Assembly: GCA_022393335.1 (NCBI GenBank)
Contig: JAJEKB010021158.1
Location: forward strand, 761,203 to 825,202
Length of the DNA stretch: 64,000 bases
Source: Macrotrachela quadricornifera
Taxonomy: Eukaryota > Rotifera > Eurotatoria > Philodinida > Philodinidae
Reading direction: 5' to 3'
Position numbers and translations under genes: made by a program. This document shows, piece after piece, positions 36,420-52,718 of the stretch. Position 1 is the stretch's first letter. Every line of letters starts with the position of its first letter. The notes under the pieces were generated by a model that was given only the letters and a program-made list of their open reading frames with translations, was not told the origin of the DNA and did no database searches.

Positions 36420-39400
36420 ATAATGTTGAACAGAATCTTGCTTATCTTTACTATAAAGACATCAGAAAATTCTCTGATTTCTAGGCTGATAGCTACTGGT
36501 AGACTTTGATAAAAATGTTTAAAATATAATTCAACTGAACGACAATGTCTTCTGAACCGATTTCTTAAAGTCATAGTGCAAAACGCTGTTAATAAAATTC
36601 ACCTTTTTTTCATCTTATAAGCATTATATTACAGTCTTTTTTCTGTGTTCTTTATTTTATAGTCCTGGCAATATTGGTTAGCATAAAACATGATGATTGG
36701 CTGACATCACATCATAGTGATGCTTCGAATCTTATTGAATTTATCATGTTTTTCTATGGATTTTATTCGCATTTGTATATCACTATTATTATATTGACAA
36801 ATAAAAGATTTTTCACATTTATTTTCTGAGTTTTATCAAAGAAAGTGATTTTATTTCATAAATGATAATGGAACATGATCTAGATTAAATGTTCGCGGTT
36901 CAAATATTGAATAAAAGCAAAATTATACTTGTTCAGCAGTTGAATGTTTATTAGCATAGATAAATCGAGCCAACTTAAATGTAAAATATACAATGATCAC
37001 CTATAAAACAACAAAAATGTGACATCAACAGATAGAAATCAGATAGAATACGTACTCTAAGAACATAGTCAATAAGATATAATAGAATGAAAATAGAACC
37101 AGCTATTGACAGACCAGTAATGATCATTTTGTCCGTTTCATTAGGAACGACGTTTACAACAATTAAAGCCGTGATAGTAACATAGAGGAGAAGACCAATT
37201 CTAATACCTGACAGAGTAAGTGTGACTATGCTTAACCAAGCAAACTAAAACAAGAAAATAAAAGATTACCTTTATTGGGAATATTTTATTAAAGCAATAT
37301 TAAACTAACAAGTTTCTTAGTTGTTTTCGAGAACGATGCGGAATCTTAACATTGACGCCTAAGATTTCAAAACAGTCGAATCTATTAAAAGTTCATTTTT
37401 CTAGTTTTTCATCATGGGAATTCATTATTTTTGTCTATATTTTCGATTTTGAAGGTAATAACGACTGATACAAAGAAATTTGGTAAACAGTTAATTGTCT
37501 ATTTTTTTACCTTATTTCGGATGAAATCTAACTCATGATACTAATTTATTTTTATATAAGATTTTAAACAAATATTTGATTAATATAGCTGAAGTTATGA
37601 ACAATCATTATTGTCTTATAGTGAAACATTCAAAGTACCACAACAAGCTGTTTTAATCAATTTCAAACAATTATTAATTGTTTCTTAGAGAATATCGAAA
37701 AAAAGAAGCTTTTAGTAGAACTAAAGTTTTGAACGATCGCTTCATTAGCTCAATTAAATATAAGTTTTAAAAAGTCATGCAAATCAACTTGGATGAAATA
37801 TTTTTATATGAATTAGATGTGCCAATGAAAACATCAGGGATAATTACATACCACGCGTAAACCTGTTACCGAGTATCGATAAGCAACGAATAATCCAAAG
37901 CCATTGAAAAGAATAGAAATAAGTGCTTCACCAATTAATATACTTCGTTGACTATGTTTTGTATATCTCTCGACTTGGGAATCGGCGATCGCACCAACTG
38001 CGCTACAGCCCAAAGAAAGAGCCTAGAAGTGTAATAAACAATGTTAATAAAAAATAGATGTTGTAAATATATATGATCAAAGTCTTGAAGATCCTTAAGA
38101 GTGTGAATGTTGCTCGCGAGAGTATTACAGATTTAATCAAGGCACGAAACAGTTTGACATAACCAGATTAAATTAAATTGAAAACTTTAGTCTATCGGAT
38201 CAAATAATGATAGACTCCAGTGTCGAAGAGCGACTCAAAGAAAGATTGCTGTACTTCAGGCCATGAAAAATATAATTCGTAGTGGTTGTTATAGCCAGTC
38301 CTTCATAATTGAGTTGTGGAAAGTCTTTTAGTTTTATCTGTTTAAAAATGTGATGAACTTCTTTTAATTGATACTAATTCTCTACAACCTCAAAATTCGA
38401 GTAAAAGAAATTGTTAGAAAAAGTTTGGTCGAAAATGCTTCGAGGTATATATTTGTTTATTTATAATAGAATGATCTCCATATATTATAAAGTAGGCATC
38501 GTAATAGGACCATTTTACCGTAGTCCAGATCTTGTTTCTATTCGTTCGGCACGAGTCAACTGTTGCTCACTTCAAGCCCTGAGAGTATTTTCTTTTTTTG
38601 AAGCCTGTAAACAGTTGTGTATGGCATGTATTTTTCCGTATCCAGAACGATGGTTTCGCTGCCCAGATCCGTGAACTTCTGATAGGACCTGGAAGCAGTA
38701 TGTTGAGCGGAAAATTATCGAATTTTTCATGATGGCTTTCGACAAACTTACGATTCATTCTATTAAGAAATGGATGAATGGCACTGGAAAAAAATCCGAA
38801 ACTTTACCAGTCAAAATGGTGCTTTCATGTTCGAAGGATTTTTCGACGTTTTCCTGTCGGAACTGACCTGTACTTCTTTACTTCGGTATATAACACGAAG
38901 ACCTACAATTTTCGTATGACTTGAGAGCACATAAACTATGTTGAAAAGTATCAGAAGTCAATTATGATCTCCATACATAACTTCTTGTCATTTGATACAA
39001 ATCATTTTATTATAGTAAACCTAAGAAAAATGTACCATATTTCTGGTTGAAAACATTCTCTATTTTCACCGTGTAGTCACATAGGACAGAGTAGAAAAAA
39101 AAGTCTGTAAGTGGAAATTTAAGAAAAATTTAATTTTTAAGTGCTGAGATCCAGCTCATGTTTTAGAATTAACTTGGCTTTTGCGGATACTCGAATTTGC
39201 TCGATCTCCAAACTGTTGGTATCTTTTTATGCACCGATTATACTCAGCTGTGTGCTATCATCTCTAATAGTCAAATCGACGAAAAGTATTCTCTTAAAGT
39301 AGATAGTGTAAAATTCATAGATCACCGTATCTACAAAGTGATATTTTCTCATGGATTCATTCTCTAATCAAAGTTGAACAGTTAGATAAAGTGTTACCGG

Positions 39401-40335
39401 TAATTCTTTTCCTCAGCAGCAATTGTTTAGATTCATTCTTTCTGTTGATCATATTCTCACACTGTTTAAATTTGTTGCTACACTATACAAGACTACAAAG
39501 ATAGATGGGAGATACAATTAGTTTAAATAATTACTATGAAAGATCTAAAATTTAACAAACAGTAAAAAACAAAGATTAATCTAGCTGATCTATTCCGAGG
39601 CCTGCTAGAAACTTATAAATATATGTAACTATTTCATTTTCATATTACAAAAAAAAATACAAACTCACCAGAGTAACACCGATCAAGATCATAAGAAATT
39701 TTCGAGTGCTTTTTACTTGTGAATCTTTAGTCAGTGACAATGGTTTAGCAATAGGTATATAAGCAAAAGTTCCCATAACTGCACAAGGTGATTCTTGTTG
39801 ATATTGCATTCAAATGGTTTACAATTGTTTCACCTTCAAGATAAACGTAAAAAAAATACAGAAATAAGTAAAATAGCAACAAGAGAAAAACAAGGGAAAA
39901 CATAGAAGATATTATCTTTATTTTGCTTGCCAAACAGTTAGAAACTATAAATTTAATATAAAGTGCATATAGTAAAAAGAGTTGTCAAGTAATTTTTAAA
40001 AAAAAGAGTTTGACCTTTCGTCGACAATCAGTCAGCATCATTAAAAATGATGCCAACATTGAAAATGATACAAAGAATAATAGGGAGATGAAAGAGAAAA
40101 TAAAATCACCAGACAACACAAGATACAAAATGTATCAAATTTCTTCATATTTTAATAGCAATGTTCCCTATTAAAACAAATAAATTGTTAAATAAGAAAC
40201 ATAATATTATTGTCTTCAATTTTTTGTTTTATCTTACATTTTCTTCTTATTTCTCGTGCTATTTTTAAAGTGTGGATCATTCCTAATGATATTAGTAGTC
40301 TGTTAGTAAAGTTCAAATTGATTTTTCCATAATGA
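36420..40335. repeat. Segmental duplication, copy 2
   Basis: The partner of 29615-33265. It is about 260 bp longer owing to insertions at about 37580-37730 and 38930-39110 that copy 1 lacks. Both copies keep the gene open, so divergence has been partly constrained. Confidence 0.85.
36923..39809 (-). CDS. Four-helix membrane protein, duplicate 2
   Basis: Four exons: 39809-39669, 38022-37852, 37244-37056 and 37000-36923, all phase 0, giving 192 residues. It is paralogous to the gene at 30080-32772 with the same intron positions. Exons 2 and 3 are most alike. The N-terminus is strongly diverged (MQYQQESPCAVMGTFAYIPI), exon 3 has one extra Val codon (LIVVNVV), and an early stop after AEQV shortens the C-terminus by five residues. 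The four hydrophobic helices are kept. Function unknown; conservation of frame despite many substitutions suggests both copies are, or recently were, expressed. Confidence 0.76.
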
Positions 40336-41898
40336 TTATAATAACAATGTGATGATTACCACTATGGATGATGTAAGCTCAACTTTATAGAGAAGGCAAT
40401 AAGCTTGTGTTACGTAATACTGAAGGCTTGTTAATCAATTCATTTAAAAGCTAATTAAGAGCTTGAGGATAGTATAACAGTTTTTATTGGAAATAGTGTT
40501 CAAAATCCAAGATTTTTTTTTATTTTTACCTTTTATTCACCAATCATTGAGTTTTCGAGTTGATGCTCATATGAAAAGTTGTCTGCTATTTAAACAGCTA
40601 TTTCTTCTTGATGAAATTATAAACGTAAAAGTAAATTGATAATATTGCAGTTTTCTCATTAAAACTGTTTATATAACTATGAATGTTAGCAGCTAGTTGA
40701 TCTTCTTTGTGAGCACAATCGCTACGGTGATTATGGCGAACGTAGGCAGAAGTATTAATTTACGTTACTTGATTATCAAAAGTTTAGGAAATATGGAGAA
40801 ATAACCAGTGATTAGCACAGTTATACCTTTTGATTTTGAACTCCGACCCCGACACAAAAAAAATTTGTCTTCGCAATTTCGATCCTACCCAAGCCGGAGT
40901 TAGGTGCTGAACAGTTATGGAAAATAATTATCAGCTTGTTGCTTGATGGTACACCGCTTATGAGGAATATGATTTATTAGACATCAAATTTCAAGTTGAT
41001 AATAGTCTTATTTGAAAGAGCGGATTGAATTATGCATTTGATTAAAAAAAATAATTTCTTAAAAGAATAAAAATCATTCTTTGTAAATAAAATCTAATTG
41101 GAAAGAGTATTCGACTTTTCTCGATAGAAAATTTTTAATATCTAAAAGGTTCCTATAGGTTCTAATAGAAAAAAATTCTGCTTTGAATGAACCTATTTTC
41201 AATGAGTATCAACTGGATTTCTATACACCTTCAAGATAAAAACTGCTGTATAAATTATCAGAAAGTGATTCAGATTTCTTTTATTATTTTCAGCAGCTTT
41301 TTAAAAAAATGTGATATTTGCAATCAACACACTTGGTTTTATCGAAGTATAGGAGTTTTTAATAGAGCAATGATAAAAATTTTTTTCGTTCTCTGGATCG
41401 CCTCAGACATATAAATATAAACTGTGAGAAAATATAGAATAAACTTCCGAAAAACAATTAAGGATCAATGCTGATTCACGGAATAACAGAATTAGGTGTA
41501 AAGTTTTTGAGACAACTCTTTTAAAATAAAGATTAATTTGAAATTAGAATCATTACATTGAGCTTCAATTTTCAAATTCAAATCGAGCTTAATCATATAA
41601 AGTATGGTATCGAAACTTAAACTTAGGCTTTATAATGCAATACTTTGAAATCCTACTTTTTTCTTCCTTGAGATTATATCATTTAAAATAAATCATTAAA
41701 TATTTATCTATAACTTTAATGTTTTCTTTTTTTTTCGAATAGAAGTATCTATTTGATTCATTTATTTGTTTATACTAATTTCGTCTCAATTGAAACGTAA
41801 ATAACACAAGTGTTTTTTAAAAACAAAAAGTGATTGTATCTACATTAAAAAAAAAACAAAACAAATTTAATTGAATAGAAATCATATCTAACTGAAAT
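40336..41898. other. Intergenic DNA, nothing recognised
   Basis: No gene, RNA or element end recognised. Both neighbouring genes read away from or end at this region. Confidence 0.4.
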
Positions 41899-43649
41899 TT
41901 AAACTTGTTCTTGATAATTTTTATTAAATAAAATTGAAGAATTATCACTGTTTTGTTGATAATCTAATGATAAAAATTGTTGTTGTTGTTGTTCATATTC
42001 ATATTTAAGTTGTAATAAAATATGTTCATCATTCGATTTTTTAATATAAGTAAATAAATAATTAAATAATTTTTGAATTAATTTATCATTTGATTGAATT
42101 TGTTTTAATTGTTTTATTTCATTTAATTTATATTTATGTAATTGTTCATAAACATATTTAAGTAAATCTTCATATTCAATTTCAATTTCTTCAGATAAAC
42201 GCTGAGATTTTTCACATGTTAAAATTTTATTTTGAAGTTCATCAATTGTAGAACGACATAAATCTATTTCACGACGAAGATCAATAACAAGTTTATTATC
42301 ATTATTCGTAGAAGAATGTGTAGATGAAGAATAAAATGGTATTAAAAGATTTATATGTTCACCAAAAAGAGTACTTGATTGACGTTCAAATTCTTTTAAT
42401 GTTATTCGACCATCTTAAATATTAAAATAAAAGAATTTTTTTTATTCAATGTAAGTATGTTATAAGTTGCAGCACGTTCTGACCTTTCTTTATATATATG
42501 GTACAGGGGAAATTTTAATTTTAATTTCTCCTAGGGCAGATTAAAATTGTAACTTCTCCTACAGGGGAATTTAAAATTTCCCTAGCAACAATAAGTACAT
42601 CTTTATTTCTATTTCTTCTTAGAAAATTTAAAATAAATAGTATCACCATCGTGCTGTATGGTAAGCGAAAAACACCCAATCATAGACATAGAAGAATTCG
42701 AGATGAAGCAGAAACTGATTATTTTGAAATCTGTGGCTCAAGATCAAAACCTTGTAAACTAATATCTATTCGGTCACCGTCGAATGATTGTACAATGAAA
42801 GGCGTGAAATGTTGCACTAAATGTCATCCACAAAAGAAATGCCAATGTGCAAGCATCTAATAACTTTTCTACACATCAATTTAATTACCTGTATTTGTTT
42901 GAGATAATTGTTGAATAAATTGTAATTCTCTTTTTTGATTATTTAATAAAAATTTCGGATAGATTTTTTTAAGTAAATCAATAAGATCAATTAATTTAAA
43001 TTTCGAATTAAGTAATGATTGAAGAGCATCATGTGAAACATCAAGTCCTTTAAAATTTTGATTATTTATTGATTTATCTTGTTGAATATTTTTATTATCA
43101 TATGTTAAATTATGTGTACTATGTCGATATTGTTGTTGTTCTTGATGATGTCTTCGAGATGTTCTTCGCATATCAATTTCATTTATACTTGTTGCACTTG
43201 TATTATGATTAAAATTTTGATGAATATTATTATTATTATCATCATCATCATCAGTTAATTTTTCATCAAATAATAATTTTTGATATTCATTTGATGATAA
43301 TGGAGGAATAAAATGTCGTATATAAAGACGAACATGATTTGTAGCTGCTGCAGAACGAAGAATATTAATAGCATATTCACGATTAATACCTATAGCTGTT
43401 TCATCATTTATTGATAATATTTGATCACCAATCTTAAATAAAATATTAGTTTTTCTTTTTATTGAAGAAAACATGTAAAATTTCATTTACTTTTAATCGT
43501 CCATCTCTTTGTGCTAAACCATCAGTAAGTAATTGTTTTATAAAAATACCTGATTTATTAGTAGCTCGTTTAGCACCTATTATTCTTATACCAAGTCCAT
43601 TCCGACTATTTGAAAAAATAACTAATTCATCTCTATATGTTATTGGCAT
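41899..43649 (-). CDS. PDZ/coiled-coil protein resembling syntaxin-binding protein 4
   Basis: Three exons: 43649-43491, 43432-42889 and 42413-41899, phases closing to 405 residues. A PDZ domain spans about residues 8-95: carboxylate-binding loop NGLGIRIIG, then GIFIKQLLTDGLAQRDGRLK and GDQILSIND. An Asp/Asn-rich linker follows (about 110-170). Residues 185-245 (HDALQSLLNSKFKLIDLIDL to DGRITLKEFERQS) look like an EF-hand-like pair, and 270-390 is coiled coil. PDZ, EF-like pair and coiled coil is the order in syntaxin-binding protein 4 (Synip), a regulator of vesicle fusion. The C-terminal WW domain of vertebrate members is absent. The family name rests on domain order and the PDZ sequence, so it is tentative. 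Intron 2 (475 nt) contains an AT-rich repeat and a chance ORF on the other strand. Confidence 0.75.
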
Positions 43650-44517
43650 TATATTAAGAATGAAAAGAATATAGGTAAATGGAATAATATGACATTATAT
43701 GAATAAAATTCTATGATAATTTCATTCTTGTATATATACATACAGAGAATGAAAATGGTTGTTGAGAATCGAAAAATTGATCATTTTTATAGGATATTCG
43801 AAACATGCAATCAAATTTGTTTAACAAATTATGTGACATCTACTCAATGTATTGACTTGCTTGTTTTTTTTTTAAATAAATGTTCAATTTTCTTATGTTT
43901 GAAAATATTTTTTTCTTTTCTATTTATAAATATAAACTATAAAATTTTTTTATATAATTTAATTGAATTAAATATATATTTTTTTATATATGAAAATCTT
44001 AGTGATAAGATAATGTTTTAATTGTATGATAAAATATTTTCTTTATGATTATATAGTTAGTTGAGCATATAATTAGATTTAATGATGAATTAACATTCTT
44101 TATCCTGTTTATTATTAATACTAAAAATTATTTTATATTTAATTTACTGTTAAATTTAGTCTTAATAATTCAAATTTCCTTTCGATTTTAATCAATAGAT
44201 AATATTCAATAATGGAAAAAAAAAACAATTAGATCATTTTTACGAAAGAGGTCACTATATAACAAGATAAGGATTTTAAACGATAAAAATGATTGGTAAA
44301 ATTTGTATGAGGCAAAGTTTAATACCAGTGAGTCATCATTAATATAAGACATATTCGATACATATATATATACACATACTCTCCACACTACATATATATG
44401 TGAAGAGGTCCCAATTGCGCACTTGTTTGGGGTCACTCATATAATATTTCATTTTTTTCTTGTGATTCTCTTGTTTATATTGCATATTGAGATTCCATTT
44501 GACATATTTATTGAATC
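43650..44517. other. Intergenic region between divergent PDZ and AMPK genes
   Basis: The two flanking genes are transcribed away from each other, so both promoters should lie here. It is very AT-rich (long t and atatat runs near 43900-44000 and 44365-44400); no specific motif identified. Confidence 0.4.
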
Positions 44518-47881
<3,364 letters not shown>

Positions 47882-48911
47882 AATAACAATACTTTTCTTT
47901 TTTTTTCCTAAAAAAAAACGTATATGTACATATTTGCCTCTTGTCTTTTTTTTTTGTAGTTCTTTTTGTAGTCACTCTTGCCTCTGTTTGTCTCTATCTA
48001 TTTTTATTATCTTTATTCATTAATAATTGAGATACAACAATATATAGAGTTGTTTCTCATAAAAAAAAAATAAAATAAAATAATGGTTTCAAGAGAGTGC
48101 AATATAATTACATTCTTTATATTGAGATCTTCCTCAAAAATCGATCTTAACTCAAAATAAGATTTTCAGCCTTCTATTATCATATATAATGGAGATACGA
48201 ATCGAATAAAAATAAGAAAATGGCTTATTACCTCTCCAAAATATCTAATAGACGATAATTACTTTTAGAACAATCGATTGTAAGAGAGATACTTTCTCCT
48301 ATTTAAATTCAAATTTTAAACAGAAGTTTTAACTCTATTATAATTAAAAAAGTGTCTGTAATGCAGGGAAAGAAAATCGAAAACTGATTTATATAATGTG
48401 ATCTATCTGTAAGGGGTAGAAGGTGGCAGAATAGTAGCAAGACTTCCACTCACTATTTTCCTTTGTCAAATACATGAGTTTCACAAGAAAGAACACTGAC
48501 AAGTTCGATTACTGGGAACACTGTCAACAAAAATTGTGTTCTAATTAAGAAGGCATCTTTTAATATATTAAAAGCAAAATCTATTTAAGAAAAAAGACTC
48601 TCATAGACACTATTACTAATTTATTCCAGAGAATCATTTTAAAGCACGTACGAGATGATAGTAGCTAACGCCATTTGACATGCTAGGTAATATAAAAATA
48701 TTCTACCTAATATTAATACAAGTAGCAATGTCGTTTTTCTAAACTAAAAATCTTCAAAAAGAATCTAAAATTATTTCAATTTAATTTTCAAGATAAAGAA
48801 ATATTAATTTTAAACAATCGTTCTAAAATATAAATAAAAAAGAAAAACAACTATAATGAATAACTCATATCAGTTCATTTTTATTATTATTGAAATAAAA
48901 TCTAATTTATA
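47882..48911. other. Region between convergent AMPK and fucosyltransferase genes
   Basis: The two genes are transcribed toward each other, so this holds both 3' untranslated regions. No other feature recognised. Confidence 0.45.
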
Positions 48912-50394
48912 TTAAGTTGGTGCTTTATATCTTAAACTTGAACTATTATGTGGAAAGAGAAACCAAGGTGGAAAATAATGTTCTTTAACACAATTTTGAA
49001 ATGGTACAGGATAATTAAGATCATGAATAACATCTCCACCAGCTAACCAACCAGCCCACCATCCATACGTTCCTGCGGTAACAATTGTATGTTCACATAA
49101 AGCTAATGCAGCTAAATCCTCACCACCAAAAAATGTTTTTGGAGTTATAAAAACATCAGTATTATTTCCAAGACTTTTTTTAACATATTCTTTATCATCA
49201 CTTGCAATTAAAAATCGACAATTTAAATATTTTCGTCGATAATAATTCATTGCCCAAACAAGATATTCATTACTTGTATCAATTCGAAAAAATGTTAAAA
49301 AATCAGTACGACGTATATGAATTCCAATCCATGTTACAGGTATTAATGGAGATGGAGGATTAATAAGAAGAGATTTTAAATATGGATGTGGAATATTATC
49401 TTTTGTATAATTACCCATATTCATTGAAATATTCCAAACAGCTAAAAATCAAATTTATATATATATATATATAAACTATTCGTGTTCATTTTACTATTAC
49501 TAAAAAGATTTATTATCTCATAAAATGGTATCATAATTAAATAAAGTTTCTAAATGTTAATCATATTCTCAAGATAAAATCTCATATTGTATACTTAGAA
49601 TTTCTATTCTTTTTTTTAAAGCCTATTTTGTCTTTGTTTCAACAATTATACATGAAACGTTCATATACAATAAACAAGACAGAAGAATAAATTTAAATTT
49701 TCAAAATAAAACACAAACCTTTAAGAAGTTGTTCAACTAATAGTACATTTTTTGAAATAGCTCCTCTATTAAATTGAAATAAAAATTGAATTTCTTCTCG
49801 ATATTTTTCAAAATATCCATAAGCTTGATAAAATCCGATCATTTCATAACGATTAAATGTTGAATTAAATGGAATTCGAAATAAATCACTATATAATGTA
49901 CATGCACTATATCGTCCATATATATCAGTACGATTAATAACAAGAGAATCATCTGTTGTTAAATGAACTTTTGTTTGATTTATATTAATAAGAAATACTG
50001 AACGAAGATCAGTTAATATCCATGGTGCAACCCAAAGTTTACATTGATGAAGTCGAGATAAACCATAAGCACTAGCAAATAAAAACATTCGATTTCCAAG
50101 ATTTCCATCAGCTGTACGAATTATAATTAAACATGTTGGTGGTCCTTGAGCTTTATCATGTAATAAATAACTGTTATTACGAACTAGAGTTTTAATTGAA
50201 GAATAATAAATTTGTTTATCTGATGACCGTGATAATGATAAATGATTTTGATTAAATAAAAAATGATAAATAAAAAAAAATATAATTACACTAACGATAA
50301 ATATAATTAATTTTTTTTGTGTCATACGAAATTGAATATAATCATCAGTATATCTTTTTAAAAAATCACATTGTAATAAGAGATTGTTCTTCAT
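48912..50394 (-). CDS. GT11 alpha-1,2-fucosyltransferase-like type II membrane protein
   Basis: Two exons: 50394-49719 and 49441-48912, joined in phase 1, giving 401 residues; Met24 (MTQKKL) is an alternative start. Residues 28-46 form one hydrophobic anchor (LIIFIVSVIIFFFIYHFLF), typical of Golgi type II glycosyltransferases. Family motifs: ADGNLGNRMFLFASAYGLSR near the start of the catalytic domain, IGIHIRRTDF (HxRRxD, donor GDP-fucose binding) and TYGWWAGWLAGG near the C-terminus. These match galactoside 2-alpha-L-fucosyltransferases (CAZy GT11), which add fucose in alpha-1,2 linkage to terminal galactose. Several N-glycosylation sequons occur. The intron is 277 nt. The acceptor substrate cannot be predicted. 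Confidence 0.88.
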
Positions 50395-50824
50395 TGAATA
50401 ATTATGATTTCTTTTGCTTTTTTTTTCTGGTTTTTATTTTACATTTCGAATGGTATTTTTTTACCTGTTTCTTTTCCTTTGATTCATTTTTTAAAAAGGA
50501 CATTATTCTTATCCAACCAATGCGACATATTTGCCGATAAGGTTTTTTTTTCTTTTTTACTGGTTCATTTGTTTAAGGATCATAAAAGAAAAAGTGTTGT
50601 ATGAAGTTTTACCATGTCTTGCTTTTCAGAACAGAGAAGTGTGACAATAAAAAAAAAATTCAATAGTTTTCTTTTTTCGAAGTAATATTAAAGAAAAAAA
50701 AAACGTAGACATTCACTTTAAAATTTCATTTTGAGTTATCTTTTTTGGACAAAAATGATAGAAAAAAATTTAAATGATTAGATTTTTTTCTTGTAGAACT
50801 TAATTTTTGTTGAGATTAATAGTG

Positions 50825-50955
50825 ATACCTAAGAAAAGGATTCTCTCGGCATATCTTAATCGATAGAAATTTTAAGCATGTCTCTTGAATTGATAAAAAA
50901 AAAGTTAGGTCTTTTGTTTGCGCTGTAATGAAGATATTTAAATTTCTTGTCTGAA
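50825..50955 (+). repeat. Diverged half-copy of the foldback repeat at 24.6-25.5 kb
   Basis: The pattern 'tctctcggcatatctt...aagcatgtctcttgaattgataaaaa...tttgcgctgtaatgaagatatt' follows the right arm of the foldback element (tctctctaggcatatcttta... aacatgcctctatcgttgat... tttgctcaagccgtacgggagatatt) along about 130 bp. Confidence 0.6.
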
Positions 50956-51249
50956 TAATATTTATAAAGTACCTTATATATTGTATTTACTTGGAATGAT
51001 TGATATAATATCTTTATTACTTTTTTAGTCTACAAAGGAATATATATGCTTATGTTATTAGTACTTAGAGAACGACACGTACACTTTGCCGACAAAAATT
51101 TGAAGTAAAAAATATTGAAAATATTACATCAGAAAACTTTTTAAAACTCAACTATCATCCGTCAGATAAATTATAATCTAACCAAAGCTTCAAGTAACTA
51201 TGCTGATATAATTAATTCTCTATCGGACAAAAAAAACAATTATTTTCCA

Positions 51250-51447
51250 TTTCATTTTTACATCGCTTAATACTTTGTTTTAAAAAAACAAAATATACCA
51301 CAAGATACAGTGTGAAAATAACTAAAATCTATAAAGTAAAGCCTATTTTAATAGTCTACTTTTTGCTTTTTTCACACTGTATCTTGTGGTATATTTTGTT
51401 TTTTTAAAATAAAGTATTAAGCGATGTAAAAGTGAAATGAAAAATGA
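51250..51447. repeat. Snapback inverted repeat, about 60-75 bp arms
   Basis: The left arm (51250-51318, acatcgcttaatactttgtt... accacaagatacagtgtgaa) and right arm (51369-51447) are near-perfect reverse complements separated by about 50 bp. No coding capacity. It is a MITE-like or foldback element directly upstream of the FLYWCH-like fragment. Confidence 0.75.
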
Positions 51448-51499
51448 TTGGTTTTTGCTGTTCAAGAGAAATTCTACAAAGGACAAAATATAAATTAAC

Positions 51500-51976
51500 A
51501 TTGACAGATTTTTACATATCAAAGATAAAAATCGCGATGATTTGTACTATTGCGTTTGTAAACGCAAAGGACTAAAGGAATCAAAATGCACTGCAAGGAC
51601 TACAACGATTTGTATTGGAGATCAGTATAAGATTTGCAAATTTGATACTAAGCAGCACAATCATGCTTCAGAAGCAAGCAAATTTGAAGTTTTAAAAACA
51701 TGTATTGGAATGAAGAAGCTCGCCAAAGGTAATAATGATCAACCTGTCTTGAGGATGAAGATAAGGATGACTATGTTTAACAAATTCAAAAAAAGAAAGA
51801 AAATAAAGTCGAAATGGAGATTGAAAAATCGATGCGTGAAGAATCAGCTCCAAAAAAGTGTAAAGATGAAAGCAGAGAATCTAAACTTCAAAATATTATT
51901 ACTGATCATTGTAATAGATCAATTATCGATTTTCTTCAAGATATTGCTCATAATCTTTCATTGTAAATATTTATAA
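51500..51976 (+). pseudogene. FLYWCH-type zinc-finger fragment, probable transposon relic
   Basis: An open frame (from about 51500, no Met at the natural start) reads RFLHIKDKNRDDLYYCVCKR, GLKESKCTARTTTI and later QHNHASEA. The Tyr-Tyr-Cys-x-Cys, Cys and final H-N-H pattern resembles a FLYWCH zinc finger, a DNA-binding domain often fused to MULE-type transposases. After about residue 70 the sequence becomes Lys/Ile-rich without domain character. It is probably a shifted frame. No promoter, start codon or transposase core found. Confidence 0.5.
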
Positions 51977-52718
51977 TTTCTCTTTTAGAAAATTTAAAAA
52001 TCTCAAAAAAAAGAAGAACATTTTACAAAAATAAAAAAAGTAGATTTTATTTTGTAATCATTTGTACTTGTTGTCCTTTGTCCATGGGGTACTAGTTCAT
52101 ACATCTCCTTGTAGTGTACCCTGGAAACTACTAGATTTAGTAAACTAAGATATGAACAAATTTTGTTGGCAAAGCGAATGCGACCCTATATATATGACAC
52201 CTTTCTAAAATAAAAATCAAATAATGAAACATAAATTTTTATAATCAATATGAAAGAATGAAGTATGAAATTAAAATATATGTATATATAAATTAATAAT
52301 TGATCTATTAATTTGAATGATATTCTTTTATTTATATTAAAACAGATTTATTTTTGAAATCAATTATATGAAAAAAAAATTTTTTAAATGGTATCTATTA
52401 ATGATATAATGCTTTTCATCTCTATAAAAAAAAAGAACATATTTATAATTTTTTGAGTCCCTGGGTTTATTCTCATAGTTTACGGTTGAATGCATATAAG
52501 GTACCATCATCATCAATGCCTAAGAAAAAAGATAAAAGAACGAAATATAATATGAAGGTAAGAAAAAAAATTTATATCATTGCCTCATTGATTGTCTCCT
52601 TGTACATATAATCGACAAGGCTTTTTCTCACATATGTATATATGTGAATGATTACAAATCATAGACAACCAATCGATCCTTTATAACCTTTTAAAATACA
52701 TATTTGATAAAAAAAGAA

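Noticed and set aside
42651..42860. Plus-strand 69-residue frame with a Cys-rich end (CCTKCHPQKKCQC)
   Set aside because: It lies inside the second intron of the PDZ gene next to an AT-rich repeat, has no splice or start context and no family match; a chance ORF or relic is more likely.
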